A stretch of DNA of 57,351 nt from an uncultured Bacteroidales bacterium (GTDB lineage: Bacteria; Bacteroidota; Bacteroidia; Bacteroidales; Muribaculaceae). Each line of letters opens with the position of its first letter. Positions within the stretch are counted from its first letter, which is position 1. Below the pieces are notes generated by a model. The model was not told the origin of the DNA. It searched no databases and saw only the letters and a program-made list of their open reading frames with translations. Positions 53,339 to 57,351 of this stretch are shown piece by piece. The DNA lies in the NCBI GenBank assembly GCA_947175245.1, contig CAMWLW010000007.1, forward strand, positions 1 to 57,351, written 5' to 3'. A program made the translations under genes and the position numbers.

Positions 53339-54096
53339 AAAAGATAGCTTTAGTCACCGGCGCCACATCGGGCATCGGGATGGCCTGTGCCGAGGCATTT
53401 GCCGCCGCCTCATACCGTGTGATAATTACCGGCCGCAATACCGCGGCTCTCGACTCGCTTTACGACAGCCTGACGGCCCTGCATGGCCCCGACGCGGCCT
53501 TCAGGCTCGTTTTCGATGTCTGTGATCCCGGGGCTTGCACCAGCGCTGTCAGCTCGTTGCCCCTTGAGTGGCAGGCCATCGACGTGCTCGTCAACAATGC
53601 CGGCCTTGCCCTCGGTCTTGAGCCCGAATTTGAAGGCGATCTCGGCGACTGGTACACGATGATCGACACCAACATCAAGGGCGTGCTGAACATGACGCGT
53701 ATTATCGTTCCCGGCATGATTGAACGCGGCCGCGGACACATCATCAACATGGGCAGCGTGGCCGGCGATGCAGCCTATGCCGGCGGCAACGTCTACTGCG
53801 CCACCAAGTCGGCCGTCAAGGCTATCACCGACGGCCTGCGCATCGACGTCGCTCACACACCGCTGCGTGTCACCCTCATCAAGCCAGGACTGGTCGAGAC
53901 CAATTTCAGCCGCGTGCGTTTCCACGGCGACAACGAGCGTGCCGACAACGTCTACAAAGGCATCGAGCCCCTCACCGCGGCCGATATCGCCGATACCGTC
54001 GTGTATACCGCTCAGGCGCCGGCCCATGTGCAGATTGCCGAGGTTCTCGTCCTCGCCACCCACCAGGCCAACGGCAGCATCATCCACCGTCAATAA
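53335..54096 (+). CDS. Short-chain dehydrogenase/reductase (YdfG-like)
   Basis: 253 residues. The nucleotide motif TGATSGIG (8-15), the NNAG motif, and the catalytic Ser141, Tyr154 and Lys158 are all in correct spacing. The sequence is closest by eye to the NADP-dependent 3-hydroxy acid dehydrogenase group. Substrate not determined by context. Confidence 0.9.
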   Translation: MKKIALVTGATSGIGMACAEAFAAASYRVIITGRNTAALDSLYDSLTALHGPDAAFRLVFDVCDPGACTSAVSSLPLEWQAIDVLVNNAGLALGLEPEFEGDLGDWYTMIDTNIKGVLNMTRIIVPGMIERGRGHIINMGSVAGDAAYAGGNVYCATKSAVKAITDGLRIDVAHTPLRVTLIKPGLVETNFSRVRFHGDNERADNVYKGIEPLTAADIADTVVYTAQAPAHVQIAEVLVLATHQANGSIIHRQ

Positions 54097-54106
54097 CTCT
54101 GAAATC

Positions 54107-55129
54107 ATGAAATCGTTGATAGCCACGTTATTACTGATTGGCTCCCTGCTCACGGCTGCGGCCTCCGACTTCACTGCGGCCGACACTGTTATCGATAATA
54201 CCACTCAGCATGTTAAGCTCGGTGCCACGCTCACGCTGCCCTCACGGGGCACACCCAAGGCCGCTCTTGTGCTTGCCACCGGCAGCGGCGCTCAGAACCG
54301 TGACGAGGAGGTGCTCGGCCACAAGCCGTTTAAAACTATCGCCGAGTACCTGTCATCCAACGGTTACGCCGTTCTCAGGTTCGACGACCGCGGCATCGGC
54401 GAGAGCACTGGTGACCCTGCCGCCATGACCACCGACGATTATGTGACCGACATCCGGGCCTGTATGGAATACCTCAAGTCGGCTTTAGGCGATAACATGC
54501 CCGTCGGTGTGCTCGGCCACAGTCAGGGCGGATTGGCCGCCATCAAGCTCGGAGCCGCCGGCTCGGCGTGTGATTTCATCGTCACTTTAGGCGCTCCGGC
54601 CTGGTCGGGCGACTCGATTATAATGTCACAGTCGCGCGTGGTGTCTATGGCAGCCGTCGGCAAGTGGGACGGCGAGGCATTGCAGCGCCGCCTCATGGAT
54701 TTGGTCAAAAGCGACACCCCGTCATTGCTGCTCGGCCCCATTCTCTACAGCGAGGTTGCCGCTCAGCTCGGCGAGATGGCCAAGATACCCGATGTGCAGA
54801 AGCAGATAATGGCCCAGACCAACGCCATGACTTCGGCATCCTACCGCGACCTTGTGAAATATGACCCAGAGGCCGACATCAAGGCCGTGACAGCGCCCTG
54901 GCTCGCGCTCAACGGCAGCCACGACATGCAGGTGCTCCCCGACAATCTCACCACCATCAAGGCGTTGAACCCCTCGGCCGACACCCGTCTGCTCGACCGC
55001 CACAATCATCTGCTCCAACGTTGCACCACAGGCATGATTCAGGAGTACGCCACCATCACCGAGGACATCTCACCCCTCGCCCTCGCGACCATCCTCTCCT
55101 GGCTCGATGCCCTCCCGGCATCAGAATGA
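54107..55129 (+). CDS. Exported alpha/beta hydrolase
   Basis: 340 residues from the ATG at 54107, the only start giving a signal peptide (LLTAAAS). GSGAQNRDEE, RFDDRGIGES and GHSQGG with nucleophile Ser139 are typical of the serine aminopeptidase-like hydrolases; a HNHL near the end supplies His. Ends tail to tail with the porin gene, overlapping by nine bases. Confidence 0.85.
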   Translation: MKSLIATLLLIGSLLTAAASDFTAADTVIDNTTQHVKLGATLTLPSRGTPKAALVLATGSGAQNRDEEVLGHKPFKTIAEYLSSNGYAVLRFDDRGIGESTGDPAAMTTDDYVTDIRACMEYLKSALGDNMPVGVLGHSQGGLAAIKLGAAGSACDFIVTLGAPAWSGDSIIMSQSRVVSMAAVGKWDGEALQRRLMDLVKSDTPSLLLGPILYSEVAAQLGEMAKIPDVQKQIMAQTNAMTSASYRDLVKYDPEADIKAVTAPWLALNGSHDMQVLPDNLTTIKALNPSADTRLLDRHNHLLQRCTTGMIQEYATITEDISPLALATILSWLDALPASE

Positions 55130-56446
55130 GAACTGGGCCATGAGTCCGACACGGCGCGCCCAGCGGTGCTCGCCGCTGTAGTTGTGGCGCATGCCCAGGT
55201 CAAACTCGGCGCCCACCTGCATGCGCGGCGTCAGGTTCCAGAACACGTTCACGTCGCCGAACAATCCGTACTTGTACTCGTCGGGGCCCACAGGCTTGGC
55301 CGGCAGATAGCGGCTCTCGCTGGCCGATACCGACACGAAGAGATTGGGCCTGATGTTGTATTGTACGCCCAGGCTCCAGCCCGCCATTGCAGGCGCGTAG
55401 AGCACACCCGCCTCAGGCGAGGCGACGAGGTCATAGTTGCCTATCTGCATGTCGCCGCACATGCTCTGGTAGCCGTGGCCGTAGCACACGGTGGCGTATG
55501 TCGTTAACGGGGCGACAGGATGAGCCACCGAGCTCAGCTGCAAGCCCCAACCCACACGGTTGTGATTGCGCTGGGCTATCAGGTCGCGGTATGACAGCGT
55601 GCGCACGATGCCGGCCAACCTTACATGCTGCCCCGGTGCCCACTGGTACTGGCCGAACGCCGCGAAGTCAGGCATCCAGTTGCTCACCTTGCCCGTCGAC
55701 TCTCCGTCAACTCCCGGCGCGGGCGACGGCGTCTCGACCGACACCGCTACCGTCCACCGCTGTTTGAACGTAGGCATGTAGCGCACCAGCAGCGACGTGG
55801 GCGATATCTTGTTGTTAGGCCCCTGGGCATCGACCGTAGGCGCTATCGCCGAGGGGTCGCTGAATGTCGAGTTGGCATAGCCTATCGTGAAATCGTTGAT
55901 CATGGCATACGCTTTCTTCAGGTGAAAGTCGCGGCCCTGGTAGCCGTTGAAATTGGCCTCGATATATAGCTGATAGTCACCGAGCTTCTTGTTGCGGCCC
56001 AGAACGCGGAAGTACAGCGTCGACCCGGCCGGAGTGGTACCCAGCTGCCTCATGTTCGACGGGTCGGGAGTCATCGGTATCAGATAGGGAGCGAATCCCG
56101 ATGCCGGTATCGCCCCGCCCCAGTCATAGTAACCGCGCAGACGCACACATCCGCCTATGCCCATGGCAAGCTGCGCATCCTTGCTCATGAACAGGAAGTA
56201 AGGGGCTGCCGGGTCTGAGAAATGACGGAACTGGTCATAGTAGAACATCGAGATCTTTTGTCTGAGCGAGTCAACATCGGCATCCGATAATCGCCCGGTA
56301 CCGTCGATATTGACAACCTTGTGTGACTGCACGAGAGCATCGACCTGTTGGTCAACAAGGCTTTTATCTTCAGCAAAAGCCGTTGATGTACTTGTAGCCA
56401 GCATTATGACACCGGCCATCGGTAAAAGTGTGTGTTTGAAATTCAT
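55121..56446 (-). CDS. DcaP-like outer-membrane porin
   Basis: 441 residues: signal peptide (TSTAFA), a short N-terminal coiled region (residues ~28-65), and a 16-strand-like barrel ending in AQFSF with a terminal Phe. Sequence such as DAQLAMGIGGCVRLRGYYDW matches DcaP family trimeric porins, where the helical start forms a periplasmic plug. Substrate unknown. Confidence 0.8.
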   Translation of the reverse strand: MNFKHTLLPMAGVIMLATSTSTAFAEDKSLVDQQVDALVQSHKVVNIDGTGRLSDADVDSLRQKISMFYYDQFRHFSDPAAPYFLFMSKDAQLAMGIGGCVRLRGYYDWGGAIPASGFAPYLIPMTPDPSNMRQLGTTPAGSTLYFRVLGRNKKLGDYQLYIEANFNGYQGRDFHLKKAYAMINDFTIGYANSTFSDPSAIAPTVDAQGPNNKISPTSLLVRYMPTFKQRWTVAVSVETPSPAPGVDGESTGKVSNWMPDFAAFGQYQWAPGQHVRLAGIVRTLSYRDLIAQRNHNRVGWGLQLSSVAHPVAPLTTYATVCYGHGYQSMCGDMQIGNYDLVASPEAGVLYAPAMAGWSLGVQYNIRPNLFVSVSASESRYLPAKPVGPDEYKYGLFGDVNVFWNLTPRMQVGAEFDLGMRHNYSGEHRWARRVGLMAQFSF

Positions 56447-56541
56447 GACCCGAATTGTTAAGCGTGATGAAAAAAACGATGTTATTTTAAGTTAAAACAT
56501 CCCGTCACTGAGATTTGTTTGGCAAACGTCACAATTATTGT

Positions 56542-56549
56542 TAATTTTG
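56542..56549 (+). promoter_or_regulatory. -7 element of the dus gene, suggesting a near-leaderless mRNA
   Basis: TAATTTTG lies only five bases before the start codon, so transcription should start at or next to the ATG. Confidence 0.5.
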
Positions 56550-56554
56550 ACGTT

Positions 56555-57351
56555 ATGAAACTATTCGCGGCACCGTTACAAGGATACACCGACGCCCCGT
56601 TCCGTCACTGGCACGCGGCGCTCTATGGTGGCGTCGACACCTACTTCACACCCTTTCTGCGGGTTGAGAAACAGGCGCCGGCATCCAAAGCCCTGCGCGA
56701 CATCACCTCGCCCCTCAACGCCAACCACCCCCTCGTGCCGCAAATCATATTCAACGGCGCCGACGAGTTCAGGCTGCTCGTCGACACCCTCGTTGAGCTC
56801 GGCCACCGCCGCGTCGACCTCAACATCGGCTGCCCGTTCCCGCCACAGGTTCACCGTGGCCGCGGCGCCGGTTTCATCGCGTGCCCCGACCGTTGGCCCT
56901 CACTTCAGGCAGCCATGGCCTGTTATCCCCACGTCGGGTTCTCAGTCAAGATGCGCCTTGGCGTCGGGCAACCCGACGAGTGGCTGGCCATTGCCCCCAT
57001 GCTCAACGACATGCCATTGACCTCGGTCACACTGCATCCACGCACCGCCCGGCAGCAATACCGCGGCGACCTATGCCTCGACCACCTTGACCGCTTCATC
57101 GACACCGTCCGTCACCCCATCATCTTCAACGGCGACATCACCACCCCCTCACAATACGCCGCCATCGCGTCGCGATACCCACGCCTCGACGGCGTCATGA
57201 TAGGCCGCGGACTGCTCGGCCGACCCTCACTGTGTGCCGAGATTAGCGAGAACCGGGAATGGAGTCCTGAAGAACGTCTGCACAGGCTCATCGGGCTGCA
57301 CGACCACCTCTTCGACCACTACTCAGCCACACTGTGCGGAGACACCCAGAT
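56555..57351 (+). CDS. dus: tRNA-dihydrouridine synthase (partial, runs off the window)
   Basis: The first 265 codons are open to the end of the window. FMN-binding TIM-barrel motifs of Dus are present: MKLFAAPLQGYTDAPFR, DLNIGCPFPPQ, SVKMRLG, TLHPRTARQQY, FNGDI and GVMIGRGLLGRPSL. The catalytic Cys is expected in the loop after NIGCPFP, where the usual Cys-X-Gly is not obvious, so activity may differ from DusA/B. It reduces uridines in tRNA D-loops. Confidence 0.88.
   Translation, partial: MKLFAAPLQGYTDAPFRHWHAALYGGVDTYFTPFLRVEKQAPASKALRDITSPLNANHPLVPQIIFNGADEFRLLVDTLVELGHRRVDLNIGCPFPPQVHRGRGAGFIACPDRWPSLQAAMACYPHVGFSVKMRLGVGQPDEWLAIAPMLNDMPLTSVTLHPRTARQQYRGDLCLDHLDRFIDTVRHPIIFNGDITTPSQYAAIASRYPRLDGVMIGRGLLGRPSLCAEISENREWSPEERLHRLIGLHDHLFDHYSATLCGDTQ

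Noticed and set aside
53720-54106. Upstream extension of the alpha/beta hydrolase frame
   Set aside because: It overlaps the SDR gene out of frame and is Ser/Thr/Pro-rich; the ATG at 54107 gives the signal peptide.

Overview
The window looks like chromosomal DNA of a gut Bacteroidales bacterium, most likely of the Muribaculaceae type. Supporting signs are GC-rich coding DNA, Bacteroidetes-style promoters (TAnnTTTG at -7), a complete type IX secretion core (porT, porP, gldKLMN), Bacteroidetes families (DUF6377, DUF5106, DUF4422, DcaP-like porin) and many exported glycosidases. The family-level assignment is inference; no rRNA or marker comparison was possible.

Layout. 1-8484: a mannoside-degrading cluster (beta-propeller protein, two GH92 enzymes, a GH130 lipoprotein, an SGNH hydrolase). 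One GH92 has Gln in place of the usual catalytic acid Glu, which in the family goes with cleavage of mannose-1-phosphodiesters. Together with GH130 this suggests fungal phosphomannan as substrate. 8485-15955: an AT-richer accessory island. It opens with an AbiEi/AbiEii toxin-antitoxin pair under a promoter embedded in an inverted repeat. A tandem array of four proteins follows that share a nearly identical Cys-rich N-terminal 'leader' (CX5CX3CX2C plus a hydrophobic segment) on two different bodies (TonB C-terminal, or carboxypeptidase-regulatory-like with a TonB-box-like motif). A small radical SAM enzyme is inserted in the array and a DKNYY lipoprotein closes it. Several recombination scars are visible. 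This array is the best candidate for an undescribed system.

15956-25620: a divergent membrane regulator (DUF6377) and a tightly packed rhamnose operon (GH106 alpha-L-rhamnosidase, rhaB, rhaA, rhaT, rhaD). 25641-31429: a bile-salt-hydrolase-like amidase, bioB, and a peptidoglycan-recycling set (NamZ, SSS symporter, WYL regulator). 31584-35121: tRNA-Asp and mfd. 35122-38508: an AT-rich patch with two structured RNA candidates, a UDG-fold-like protein, a membrane lipoprotein, a voltage-gated cation channel and an IS3-family fossil. 38509-45057: a GH127/GH146 arabinofuranosidase, tRNA-Arg, a small exported protein, a flippase with a DUF4422 glycosyltransferase, and a ZIP transporter. 45128-57351: an 11-residue-repeat secreted protein, the T9SS operon, a thioredoxin-fold protein, an SDR, an alpha/beta hydrolase, a DcaP-like porin and the start of a tRNA-dihydrouridine synthase.

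All calls come from reading motifs by eye; no database search was run.
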